From: Nemertoderma westbladi
Lineage: Eukaryota > Xenacoelomorpha > Nemertodermatida > Nemertodermatidae
Length of the DNA stretch: 64,000 bases
Assembly: GCA_032718475.1 (NCBI GenBank)
Contig: JAUCBJ010005652.1
Span: 1 to 64,000, forward strand
Direction of reading: 5' to 3'
Shown here piece by piece: positions 44,511 through 55,642 of this stretch. The notes below the pieces were generated by a model, which was given only the letters and a program-made list of their open reading frames with translations, was not told where the DNA came from and did not search any database. Both the position numbers and the translations under genes were made by a program. Position 1 is the stretch's first letter, and every line of letters begins with the position of its first letter.

Positions 44511-44650
44511 GTTTGTAAAATCATTAATAAATATTAATTACGATACTGTATATTTATTTTCCCTTGAATATTAACCTTCTATCTCCCAGTGTTCCCAATT
44601 GGGAGCAGTTTTTTAAATTCAACTGGAGGAAATTTAACTTAGGCTTATAA

Positions 44651-46677
44651 CAGTGCCGGATTAACCTTAAGGAATATAAGGCACGTGCCTTAGGGCCAGC
44701 CGAAAATACGGGCCATTTTTTCTCAGCGAGTCATTCCTGTGAAAAAATTTTTTTATCTGAAAAGTCCACATTTTTTCTCACTAAAATTTGTAGAAATTTG
44801 TGATAGAAAATTCTAGCTCAGACAATTAACCGACAGGTGCTGTGTTATTAGTTCCTTACCTGATGGCAGGGAAATAATAAAACATGGGCAGTAAAACTTT
44901 AAAGTGCTAATTATGAACAGTGGATAATTTAATTTTATTTATTTGTGGGGAATTATTTGTAGTTATGCTCTTAAACTTTCTAGAACAACCAAATAATGAC
45001 GTGGTGACATACTGGAATACTGTACATAGTAAATGTATGGCGTGGAGATATGGTAGTGCGAAATTTTTTTTTTTACCGGAAACGAGTTTTATAAATACAT
45101 GTAGGCCCTAATAGATAAAACAAAAGGATAAATTAGTTGTAGATAAAATAGTTGTTGATAAAAAAAAACGTTTCAGAAATAACTTCTTGTCACTACTGTA
45201 ATTTAATTTAACCGAAATTCAGATGTTCTGCCCTCGTGTATGAATTTTGCATTCGATGGCATTTTAGGTGCAATTCCTGCAAAACCTAAAACTCTCGGAC
45301 AGCATAATTGAATTTGGGTAGATTTAATTTAGTGACAAAAACTGCTTATTTCCAAGTCTGTTCTCTTATCGAAGAACATTACTTTCTCAGCAAGTCCAAA
45401 TCTTGATCAGAAATATTAGATCTTTGCACTAAGCCCACACTTTTGGTGTGCTATATTTCTCAGCAAGTCCTGTAAAGATAATTAGGCCTATCCTGCGAAA
45501 CCTACAGCAAATAAATAACATATTCCCGCGATCCGATCAAAATTGCTAAATGCCTAAAGGGGCCAGTCAGCCTTAAAGGGGCCAACTATATAACCCCTAC
45601 AGAAATGAAATTTTCGAAAATTTACACAATTTTTTGTTGTTTAATAGAAGGGCTTTCATGAGGTGATATCGGTTTTCAACATTGAATTATTTTTTGACCT
45701 CAAAAATGCTCTTTTCAACAACATAATATATTGCTGATATTTATGACTCTCTGTATAAAACAACCTTTTTATCAGTTTGTCGATTTTGACTTTTATCATC
45801 ACTAAATTCCCTACTATGTACTATTTTATTTTTTACTCAATTGCCATCAAACATATACCAAAATGTTCAGCAGCTATAGGAATACTATCGTTGGGATCTT
45901 CTAGAACCGATTTTGTAACAGCTACACTTTGTCTATCCAAAATATTTGATTCCCAAAATATAGCCCGGACATACTAAAACCCCCATCAATTTTTCAATAA
46001 CAATAATTTTGTGCTAAAATTTTCATAGAAGGTAGCCTTCATATCTAGGTCCATTTTAACAAAGTCTTGGACCAAGAACTTTAATGCAGGTGGTATTAAA
46101 GATCCTCAAAGATGAGCTAATTTACATATAAATGCCTCAAAATTTATATTACTTTTGAAAAAAACCGACCTGTTCAAAAAGTGCCATATTTTTCGAACAA
46201 TCGGTTTATGAAGCTATATCTATACTCAATTTTCATAGTATATTAAAGATCACAGATAATTGTGTTAAAGTTTCATAATAGTACATTTATAAATAAAACA
46301 AATAGATTCGGGGTAATGGTCCCATTAATATATTAAAAATTAAAGCTTGGGAAATTCTACCAAATCCATTGCACTTTTTGCAGTGCATACACTTTTTATA
46401 GCAAAGGTTTTATAGGCATAATAGGCCGTTTCGTAATGTTACTATTCTTGATGAAAACTATTTTTGCAAAGTACTTATTATTAAAGTAATTGGTACTTAT
46501 TGGCAACGAGTCATCCAACGAAAATACTTTATATTTCCTTCGCAACATTTTGACAATTTCAGTTGTCTTTAGCAGCTTTTTTTTTAAAGAGTTTGCGGAA
46601 AAATATTTAATTTTCGGGCCATTTTTGGAAATTACTAAAATGTGCTTTAGGGCCACCAGAGGCTTAATCCGGCACTG
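44651..46677. mobile_element. hAT-like non-autonomous element
   Basis: Ends are CAGTGCCGGATTAA (44651) and TTAATCCGGCACTG (46677), perfect inverted 14-mers of hAT type, with a second inverted pair GCCTTAGGGCC / GGCCCTAAAGC further in. The 2-kb interior has no transposase. A 20-bp sequence lies directly left (44631-44650) and again on the right (46687-46706), but separated from the right end by CATCCATCG, so this is not a simple 8-bp target duplication. It lies in the presumed intron of the Tc1-like gene. Confidence 0.8.
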
Positions 46678-47023
46678 CATCCATCGAATTTAACTTAGGC
46701 TTATAATACTTTTTTTAATGTTAATATGTTTAGGAAGAGTGGAATATTGTTTTTAATTTTCAACTTCAAGTGTTTTCAAACTTCAAGTTGGTCTTTTGGC
46801 ATGCCAAATTCTGCTAATTCTCATTTTTTTCGATTTTTGGGACATGCAAACGATATTGGTCAAAAACGTTACAAATTTGATATTCCAAACTAGTGACGAC
46901 ATTAAAATTAGGTTTTTAAATAATATGACATTATTATTTGAAAAAAAAAATTCAGAAAAACGACTATCTTGTGCCAAATTACTTCCTTTAAAATACCCTC
47001 CCGACCACACGTCCTACGAAGAG

Positions 47024-47061
47024 TGGTTTTCACTGACGAGTGCGCAGTGTGTCTCGATAAC
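47024..47061 (+). pseudogene. Tc1-like transposase, exon 2 start, cut by BEL element 3
   Basis: Joined in phase to exon 1 through an AG at 47022-47023, this gives V-V-F-T-D-E-C-A-V-C-L-D-N, the first catalytic Asp region of Tc1/mariner DDE transposases. The frame is cut at 47062 by the end of the element 3 LTR; ATAAC (47057-47061) should be the target duplication, with its partner beyond the right side of element 3, outside the window. The splice call is inference. Confidence 0.6.
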
Positions 47062-48273
47062 TGTTCGCGCTTTCAGACCTTTAGCAGTTTAACCTGCCAA
47101 TTTTAGGTGTCCTCTTGTTTATAAATCGACTTTAGCCTATAACAATTATTTAATGCACATGAAGTAACATTAGCCGAAGCCAGTCTATGCGCGATCATTC
47201 ACCCACAGTTAAGGGAGACTGGATTCGGATGCTTTGACCTTATTGCGTTGCAGACCTACTGTATTATTCGATTGATTGTTAGTATATAATCTCTGACAAT
47301 ATTATTCACTTTCAGGGAAATATTAACAGTTCCTTTAGGACGTGGCGCTTTAAGTATAAAACAGAGTTATGACTTATACTAAACACAACGAGATGGCTAA
47401 TGATTTTCGTAAATAGCGCATTCTTTAGGAGATGCTTTATTATCTGTCACACTGCTGCATACGATTTCACACTGCTGCACACTGATCTGCCGACCGTCAC
47501 TGAATTTGATCATATATAAGGAGGATAGCCACTGACACATGTAGGGATTATGAAATAGCATTTACTGCACACTAAAACCAATGTAATGTAAGTCGCAGTT
47601 GCTACCGGTAACCGGTCCCTCTAACCTTCAGTAATCAAGAAGATTGGGGTTTTATGATTATTTATCGATATTCTCCAAATATAACAACATATCCATCAAC
47701 ATATAACCATTAATAACAGACAGTAAACAGAAGTACAATAATGCGGTGATATTCAGCCAGTATCGGTAATACCGGTACCGCAGTTGCAGGTGCAGTATCA
47801 AAGTTGTTCAGTTAGTGCAGACTGCAATTTCATCAGTCAGGTGATCGGAGATAATAGATTTACGTTCTTGTAATCAAAGCCGTCTAATGTTGGCCAAAGT
47901 CTGAAACTTCTAACACAGAAGTACAGAAGAATCCTAAGCCGGTGTTCTGGGCTTAGAAAAGATACACACTGACTGAATTGCGTGGGTTTCTGTAGGCACT
48001 GTCCAACACAAAGTGAAAATCGCTCTGATTGGCCGAGCAGAACAAAGAACAAAGAAAAGCTCCACGCTGGCAGTAAATCAGCTGACAAATGTCGTCATCT
48101 GAACTACACTCTATTTAGAGTATTTGGCGTATTGCGGCATAAAATGGCTTGTTATGTCCGCTAAAACACCTACAGGGTACATTGCGGAGAAAATGGCTTG
48201 TTATGTCCGCTAAAACAACTAAACAGTTCATTGCGGAGAAAAATGACTGGTTATATCCGCAAAAGCTTTTACA
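47062..48273 (-). repeat. Element 3 3' LTR
   Basis: 1,212-bp LTR on the minus strand from TGTAAAAGC (48273) to GCGCGAACA (47062). Its U3 differs from that of element 1: about three direct repeats of a 55-60 bp unit containing TTAGCGGACATAACAAGCCA occupy about 48130-48265. R/U5 is clearly related to the other copies but more diverged. Confidence 0.88.
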
Positions 48274-48350
48274 CCGCTCCCAGAAAATGGGATTTAATTC
48301 TATAAAATATAAAAATCACAGTTTCTAAAATATAAAAATACTCTAAACAG

Positions 48351-49904
48351 TTAGTCTTTCTTTCGCGAACGGGGTTTACGCAGTTTTTTGATGCTAGCAA
48401 GAGTCCTTTTCTCTTTGGGGCCAGCCACTTTACTAGGAGGGCTATAACTCCTGGGTGAAGGGTGCAATACAATTGCATCGGAAGGTTTTAGGATTACGGT
48501 CGGTGTATCCGCCGGTCAAGGTACCCGGTTGATCGGTATCAACCTCAGTGGAATGAGGTCGAACAACCTTGAGAGCGCGTTTTAAGACAGCGGCTCTTAC
48601 TGGTTCCTGACGGGTCGTTTGCACGAGAGCGGTAGGTGGACCGTGTGTAGTGAGAAATTTCCTCGGTTTGATGGTTCTTTTCGACTCGCGTTCTCGGGCT
48701 CTGTGGAAATCGATATGCTTCTCCTCGAGCTGATTTTCCTCTGTTTGTCGTTGGAAGCATTCATCCAAAACTCTTGCAGAGAGTAGGGTCGTCCAAGTTC
48801 GATATCTTCTTAGAGATTCTGGGTTTCCCGATTGAACTGAGATAAGTTAATTCGTTTACCGCTTGGACTTGCTGCTACAATTTACGTTTCTCTGAACAAT
48901 TGTAGGTTCCTTTTCCGATCTTTTGTCTAATAGTGTCTAATGCATTGCGTACAACTCTCTCCTCCACTTCGGTGACAAGTTGTATCGGGGTTAAACCGGG
49001 ACGATTATACGGGTTGAACGGTGATATTAAATGTCCGCGTCCCGATCCGGCTAGGTAGGATGGGCGAATATCTAGGGAGCCCATAACCGGAGTGCCACCG
49101 ACTAATTGTTCGGGTAACACCAGATCTTTGAACAATGAGTACAGTTCAGGAGGATCCGTCATACTATTATGATCAAGAGTCTGAGGTCTCACTGGGGAAT
49201 GAGGAGGTCTGACCGAGTATTCCGGAACTCTGATCAACGGTTTATTTAAGGATTGTTTGCGTCGAGCGAGCGTAGGTGATACGTCGAACAAGTTTCGCTC
49301 GAAACTCCCGTAAATATAGCGAGTAAAAACTGTGTTTAGTGCAACGTCTCCGCGGATGTTTATGTCTTTCCGTGTGTTGGTTGGGTCTAGGGCATTCATC
49401 GTAATAATACCAAAGACGCACGTCTTGTAGGGGAAACGCTGGTGATCTTTCTCCAGTTTTACAATGTCTCTCTCAGGAATTCCAAATATACGTTGAAGTC
49501 AATGCGTTTATCCGGTTCTTTAACATCTTCTCTTTCGAGTTGGTTTCGAATAGAATTTTCGTGTTCGATTCTCAGTTTATCGTTCTGACTCCACTGGGTA
49601 TGATATTTAAATAGGATCATTTCCCTTTCGGTGTCTACATCGTCCATATCGTGTAAATCGATAGGATGGCCAGTAGTAAAGAAGTCTATATACGTACCAT
49701 TACGATGCGTAGAGCGAGCGGTGAATTTTCTATAGTCCAATTCACGCGTGAGCTGTTCCTTTGACATTAGCGGTTCGATATAACGGCCATCGTCCTCCGT
49801 AGTAGAGGGACTAGCGTCACCGTGTATTAAACTATCAACAACGCTTGCAATGGTAGGGTATATCGCTCCCTGATACCAATATCATCTTCTATCAACTCAG
49901 ACAT
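48351..49904 (-). pseudogene. Extra ORF of BEL element 3 (broken)
   Basis: Starts at ATG 49902-49904 with an acidic leader matching the element 1 copy, breaks early by a single-base loss near 49853, and continues in long open blocks (49767-49459, 49399-48875, 48768-48442) to a basic C terminus and TAA at 48351-48353. It is longer than the element 1 copy, with extra Pro/Arg/Thr-rich sequence around 48700-48500. Glu/Gln-rich helical stretches are visible (for example near 48720). No transmembrane segment or protease/polymerase motif is seen. Position between pol and the 3' LTR is where env genes sit in some LTR elements, but the content does not resemble an envelope. Confidence 0.7.
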
Positions 49905-50344
49905 AGCTGCTATAAGAGTTTATCAATATTATAATTAATTATAATTAGGCTAGCGGGCGTCGCTGCCTACCCCTCACGGCCCCCGGACAGTGCAAGATCC
50001 TCAGCGCTGATGTACTGTCGCCTTCAGGTTCTTACTGCAGGGTTAGGGCTACTTTCACAACTGCGACTCGCTACTGTAAACACACTTTAGTAGTAACATT
50101 CACCTATAAACGCACAAATTCCACACAACTGTCACAAATTGTACACATTCGGGCCATTTGTCCGTTAGTCAAGTGCCTTTCAGAATGCCACGTTATTATT
50201 ATGTATCTCTGGATACTAGCAGTGCGCTATTTATTGCGTATGCTATTCAATGGGGCAAGCTTTTTATTGTTCTTTTAACTCACTTTTAATTCTAGCGTGG
50301 TTGTTGCCATGGTGACATTATGGAAAGCTAGCAGTAGAATTAGG

Positions 50345-51443
50345 GTAATTCTCATGCATACAGATCTGGGATGCTATTTAATAGTAATTCTTTAATTGTC
50401 AATATTCCCCTTTATACATGATTTTATGAATTTTATCGGCTATTGACTATATATTGGAGATTCTCGCACACTGATACACTTAATAGGGTGAATCTCCACT
50501 CCCATGATCTATTAATTAATGTAATTTTGGGAATATTATAAATTGTATAAAATAACAATTTATCAAATTCATGAAAGGATATGAATTTAAATTTATTCCC
50601 GTAAATTTTATTATTTAATATGGAATAGACACAATTTTATTCCAGAGCATGTCTGGGGACTGGGATCCTTGATTCTAGGAAATTTGTCTTTTTAAGAGTA
50701 TCGGTAAGTGCTACGATATCTTAATCGACTAGAATTTTAAAGGATCTAATTTTTAACAGATTTTAATTTATAAATTTTCATGGTTTACAAACTCCTTAGA
50801 GTTTATTTGTGTGTATTTACTCTATTATAACATTTGTTTTAATAGATTTTTATAAATATTAACTATGTAATATTTAAGATGGGCACCGATTTATTCCAGA
50901 ACATGTCTGGGGACGTTAACCACTGATTCTAGAATTTTGTCTTTCAAGTATATCGGTGGGTGCCGCGATATCTTAATTGACTAGAATTACAGATGGTCAA
51001 AGGGTTTAACAGATTTATTTGCGTTGTACGCTACTGTTAAAGGGACATCACGCTACTATATGTATTATTTAATATACGGTATGAGAGCAATATTGCAATA
51101 AGCAATGTCAGTGAGAAGAGGCAAGTCGTTTCCAAGGTCAACCCAGAGCTTGGTTTAGCCGAGACACGAGGATCTGAACTTTGCATTCCTAATACTCTAC
51201 TTACCAATAATACTTGAGTATAGTAGGAGCATAGTAATAAGTACGGACATTTCATCTTACTGTAATCACGTATTTATAATATGATACGGACAGTAAGGAA
51301 AGAGAAAAATAATTATTTCTCGCCGTTGCACTAAATATATATAATATAAGTAATTAAGTAATAAACGCGAATATATATTGCACTAATCTACTAAATAACC
51401 ACTAAAATAACATTCTACTGAATAAAATTAAAGAAAACGATTA
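50345..51443 (-). other. Element 3 non-coding spacer with repeat pair
   Basis: AT-rich region 3' of pol. It contains two copies of a block of about 105 bp (about 50630-50760 and 50885-51000) matching the pair in element 1, each with ATATCTTAATCGACTAGAAT-like and TCCAGAGCATGTCTGGGGAC-like cores. Confidence 0.75.
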
Positions 51444-52355
51444 TTATAAAATTACATAATAATACATACCTAAATATAAGAATAATAAAAAACGAATATA
51501 AAATAATATGGTCACACACCCACTCCAGACGCTATTACGTTGGGAGTCCCTAGATGTCTGTTGGATTAGGGAGGTGGTCGTGGGAAGAGTATCTTGCCTT
51601 CCATAGTTTCCGGACAGTTCTCTGTCTCTCTCCAGTAAACATAAACGACCAACTGGGCGATTGAGCTGCTGCGTCTCGAATACAATTCCCGGTTTATTAA
51701 AGTTACGTCGCATGACGACGAGTTCTACCGATTGCACTAAACCGTCATCTGAGATATGAGTCTCGATGATACGACCTGTCTGCCACCGCTTACGTGGAAG
51801 ATCTGTTTCCACAATAAGGACCATGTCTCCGGCGCTGACGTTTTCTTGCTGTGCAAACCACTTGGTTCGAAGTTGTAGCGTGGGCAGATAATGTTTTTCG
51901 AAATGGTCAGCGAAACGACGGGATAATAACTGCATAAGTTGCCAAGTTTGTCGGCAGTATTCGTCTCCGTCCATGATTTCCAATCGTGGGAGCATGGCTA
52001 CAGGTTTCTTCAGTAGGAAGTGCGCGGGTGTTAGCGCTTCCAGGGAGTCGGGACTCGATGAGACTGGCATAAGCGGTCTTTCGTTAAGATAGGCGGCGAT
52101 TTCTTCCATTAACGTCCGCAAAAGTTCGTCGGTGAGATACGCGCGGCACGGCACTATAAAGTGAAATGCGGTCTTCAGGCTTCTTATTAACCTCTCCCAA
52201 CTTCCTCCCCACCAAGGGGCGTCGGCGGCGTTGAATGTCCAGCTAGATGCTGTTACCCTTAGCTGATCGTCCACCTGTCTTTGGTTCCAGTCTCTAACGT
52301 AAGCCTTGATCTCATTATTGGCGCCAATGAAGTTCGTTCCCTTATCAGATCTCAT
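51444..52355 (-). CDS. BEL element 3 integrase, C-terminal part of core and tail
   Basis: 303-codon frame: S-D-K-G-T-N-F-I-G with the second catalytic Asp, then W-W-G-G-S-W-E-R-L-I-R with the catalytic Glu, L-N-E-R-P-L, and the C-terminal domain G-D-M-V-L-I-V...G-R-I-I-E, closing with the R-P-V-G-R-L-C-L-L region. Upstream in another frame (about 52440-52500) is the first core strand with A-I-H-L-D-M. A local GACTCAGTATGA duplication at about 52377-52410 breaks the frame between them. Confidence 0.88.
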   Translation of the reverse strand: MRSDKGTNFIGANNEIKAYVRDWNQRQVDDQLRVTASSWTFNAADAPWWGGSWERLIRSLKTAFHFIVPCRAYLTDELLRTLMEEIAAYLNERPLMPVSSSPDSLEALTPAHFLLKKPVAMLPRLEIMDGDEYCRQTWQLMQLLSRRFADHFEKHYLPTLQLRTKWFAQQENVSAGDMVLIVETDLPRKRWQTGRIIETHISDDGLVQSVELVVMRRNFNKPGIVFETQQLNRPVGRLCLLERDRELSGNYGRQDTLPTTTSLIQQTSRDSQRNSVWSGCVTILFYIRFLLFLYLGMYYYVIL

Positions 52356-52604
52356 CGTGTTGCTAGTTCCAAAGCGACTCAGTATGACTCAGTAGACTCA
52401 GTATGAAGCTGTTGGTAGATAGATCGTTCACCATATCTAAATGGATCGCTCTACAAGTCATACAGACAAAGATGACACACCATCGCTTGACTATAGTCCT
52501 GGCACGATATACTTCAATAGGGCCAAATAAATCCACACCGGTATTAGTAAAGGGTGGTTCATAGAAGCTTACTCGTTCCCTAGGTAATTCTGCCTCTCGC
52601 TGTG

Positions 52605-52913
52605 TTAAAGGGTACTGGATGCTTTCCTACAGGGTATACAGTTCCTAAGAACTTGGTTCAGAGCTCTACGGGGTTTATGAAAATAATAGCGAGTTCGAAT
52701 TTCGCTAAGAACTCGTTCTCTACCAGCATGGTAAAGCTTACTGTGAACATCTACAATCATCTTGATTTGTATTTCAAAATTTCTAATGAGTATGGGAAAC
52801 TTAGTGTCAAAGGATAATGGAGCATTAGTTAGTCTCTCTCCAACTCGTATTAACCCATCTATCATTGTGCTAGAGAAACGATCCCTTAAGCGCATCTGTG
52901 GATTTCTCAACAA
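52605..52913 (-). pseudogene. BEL element 3 integrase zinc-binding domain
   Basis: Open block containing the H-x3-H...C-x2-C integrase N-terminal zinc motif (H-S-K-L-Y-H-A-G...C-I-P-C-R-K). It is separated by frame breaks from the RNase H/A17 block upstream and from the DDE core downstream. Confidence 0.85.
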
Positions 52914-53017
52914 CAGGAAATACTTATCGGAATCTTCATAGCATTGCAGGAGTCTCAGTATCTGCTTATTGGTTTCTTCATGCTCCTGGAAACTGATCTT
53001 CTCCGTCAGAAACCTAT

Positions 53018-53840
53018 CTATTTTATATTTGGAATATCTTTAATAGCATGAACCTGCACAGATGTCTGTGGAGCGGTATCACTAGCGATCTTCGTCCTGG
53101 AGTAGTGATAATGGAAGCATCGCTTCAAATACGCAACGGCCTTACAAAGCCGATTCCAGGAGCTATAGTGATGTATCGCTCTCTGTAGGAGAGGTGAGAG
53201 TCCCTGCGAAACGTCTGGTGTTCCAGATTTCCAGTCTCTCTCTCTGATTTCCACAACAGACTTATTTGTGGCGGGGAAGTTTAGATCCACAGCGTCGTCT
53301 CCGGAAATATGTAGTACAGACAGATCTATCACGGGTTTAAATAACTTCGATTTACTCGTCCGGGTTTTAGGTTTGACTTTCTCCGCTCCCTTGGCTTGTC
53401 TAATCTCAGCCATGGTGAGATGAGGAGGCCATTCATCTTCTTCTTTACTTAGGAAGTCGGGTCCACCTAACCAGTCTGGAGTGTCTACCAGTTCTTGAGG
53501 AGTTGCTCCTCTGGAGGCGATGTCGGCTGGATTAATCGTCCCAGGGCAATGTCTCCATTGATCTACACTAGTGCGACTAAGTATAATGGCTACTCTGTTG
53601 GTGACGAAGACGCTGAACTGACAGACTTCATTGGTTATATACTCCAAAACGAGTAAAGCGTCGGTCCAATAGACAGTTTTCTCCAGTGGATAGTCGATCT
53701 GTTCTGTGACATTCCGGCCGATGGCTGTAGCGTATAGAGCCGCCTTTAACTCCGCTCGAGGAACTCGTAGCTTGTTGTTTATCAAGGCCTTAGAGGTAAC
53801 CAAGGCAACTTTAATTCCATCCGGAGTTTCAACCTCAGGT
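53018..53840 (-). pseudogene. BEL element 3 RNase H / A17-type region
   Basis: Frame covering the C-terminal part of RNase H (V-P-R-A-E-L-K-A-A-L-Y-A, Y-W-T-D-A-L-L-V-L) and the W-R-H-C-P-G-T-I-N-P-A-D...S-R-G connector typical of BEL/Pao pol. It follows a frameshift near 53833 (one base fewer than element 2) and stops early at 53018 relative to the expected fusion with integrase. Confidence 0.85.
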
Positions 53841-54465
53841 AGGCTACTATACCTATTCCCATATCGCTGGCGTCTCCAAACACATGGAGTTGATAGGAAT
53901 ACGTGGGGAGAACATGACCAAAATATGAACGGGAAATCGTAAAGTTCTCGATGGATGGTAGAGAATCTTCCCATTTCATCCACTTCTTTAGTAGTTCTCC
54001 CTTAAGTGGATCGTCCCACGAGTGGTTTTCAAGCCACATTTGTTGAACTAAACTCCGAGCAACCAATATAACTGGGCTAATAAATCCCAATGGATCGAAA
54101 TAAGTGCTCAGGATACTTAGACAAATCCGTTTAGTTCGAACTGGATTATCTCGCTGTTTTAGCTGGAAAAACAGGATATCTCTCTCCGTGTCCCATTTCA
54201 AACCAAGCGTCTTGGTTTCCGGAAGATCGTCCTTGATTAGGTCTAGATCTTTAACTCCTCGGTCTTCTACCGGGATCGATTCCAGAAACTCATGGGAGTT
54301 ACTGGTGAATTTAGTTAGTCGAAATCCACCACGTTTCAAACACTCTACCGTTCCCTTGGCAACATCAATGGCTTCTTCCACCGATGGGAGGGACTTTAAA
54401 TTATCGTCCATGTATATATCCCGTTTGATGTTGTCGATAACCGCTTTAGAGAAGTTGTCATCAGC
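53834..54465 (-). pseudogene. BEL element 3 reverse transcriptase, 3' part
   Basis: Begins at the breakpoint with element 2 and includes the catalytic Y-M-D-D-N at about 54403-54417, the thumb/connection region (L-G-L-K-W-D, F-D-P-L-G-F-I-S-P) and the start of RNase H (V-F-G-D-A-S-D-M-G). The frame runs from ATG 54411 to a frameshift near 53833. RT motifs A and B are not in the window for this copy. Confidence 0.88.
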
Positions 54466-55642
54466 TGTAAAAGCTTTTGTGGGATAACTGGTTCGTTTGC
54501 CTTGCTGGCCAGTTCCCCCCCCCGGTCGCTAGAATACTCTAAAAGGGATTTATAGCTAAAATAGTGCAAGCTACCAGCTTATTGACTGATTTGCTGTACG
54601 AAGGTATCTGGGCTCCGTTTAATCGGCCAACCAGCCTAGGAAAGTTGCGTCATAGCCCTATTTCTGTATCTGCCAATAGAATTTGAGTTGGCTTTGATCT
54701 TGACCTATCACAGAGCTACTGAACTGAATTTTCCTATCTCACTGCTCTTTCTCTGTGTTGGACGGGAGCTTCGTGGAATAAGGGTAGCTGGTATTCTTAT
54801 AGTTATTCTTATCAGTTTTTAGTGTTGTTGGTGATTCTAAGCCAGGAAGAACGGCTTTAGCCCTACACTAGTTGGCTTAATTATAAGGACATATATCCGT
54901 TATCTGATGTCTGATCACTGCATACCATACATTCAACCATACCTAATCAAACAACCTGTGCATACTTTATATTGTTATACTGCTATTTACTGTCAGTTCT
55001 TCATAATATGGTTGATGAATTATTATATTTGGAATAACGATAAATAACCCCGAAACCCAATATTCTTGATATACCGAAGGTAAGAGAGAAGGGTTACATA
55101 TAACAATTGTGACTTATGTTGGAGTGGTTTGAAGTGAATCTAATGTTATTTGATAGACCCTACATGATTCGGTCCGTGTTCCTTTTATATGTGACTAAAA
55201 TCAGTGAAGATCGGCAGATCAGTGTGCAGTATTGTGCAGCATTGTGTATGAGTGAACCTGATAACGAAGCATTTCCTAAAGAATGCGCCATATATGTGAA
55301 TTATAACTAAGCCATATCGTTGTGAGTAGTTTAAGTCATAACTCTGTTTGTATAAATAGAGCGCCACGTCCTAAAGGAACTGTTAATATTCCCCGAAGGT
55401 GAATAATATTGTCAGAGATTATATAATACTGTCAGTCGAATAATACATTAGGCTTACATAGCAATAAAATTAAGCCGTCGAACCCAATCTCCCGGGTATA
55501 TCCAGCGGGTGAATGATCGCGCACAGATTGGTTTCGACTAGTGTAGTGAATTAAATACTTGTCATAGGCTAAAGGTGATTTATTATCTAGAAGACATCCT
55601 AATTTGGCGGGTTAAACTGCCAAAGGTCTGAAAGCGCGAACA
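54466..55642 (+). repeat. Element 2 5' LTR
   Basis: 1,177-bp LTR. The first 13 bases match element 1, then about 350 bp of U3 is unrelated to element 1 (it contains a poly-C run near 54520). From about 54870 onward (TTGGCTTAATTATAAGGACA) it matches closely. AATAAA lies at 55463-55468; a 64-codon version of the U3 ORF is at 55116-55310. Confidence 0.92.

Larger units (their letters stand above)
47062..54465 (-). mobile_element. BEL/Pao element 3 (minus strand; 5' part cut off by element 2)
   Basis: Reading the minus strand from 54465: RT from just before the Y-M-D-D-N motif, RNase H/A17 region, integrase zinc domain, DDE core, non-coding spacer, extra ORF, 3' LTR. The 5' LTR, gag, protease and first RT motifs are to the right of element 2, outside the window. 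Multiple frameshifts make it inactive. It supplies the uninterrupted reference for the 3' half of element 1. Confidence 0.9.
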
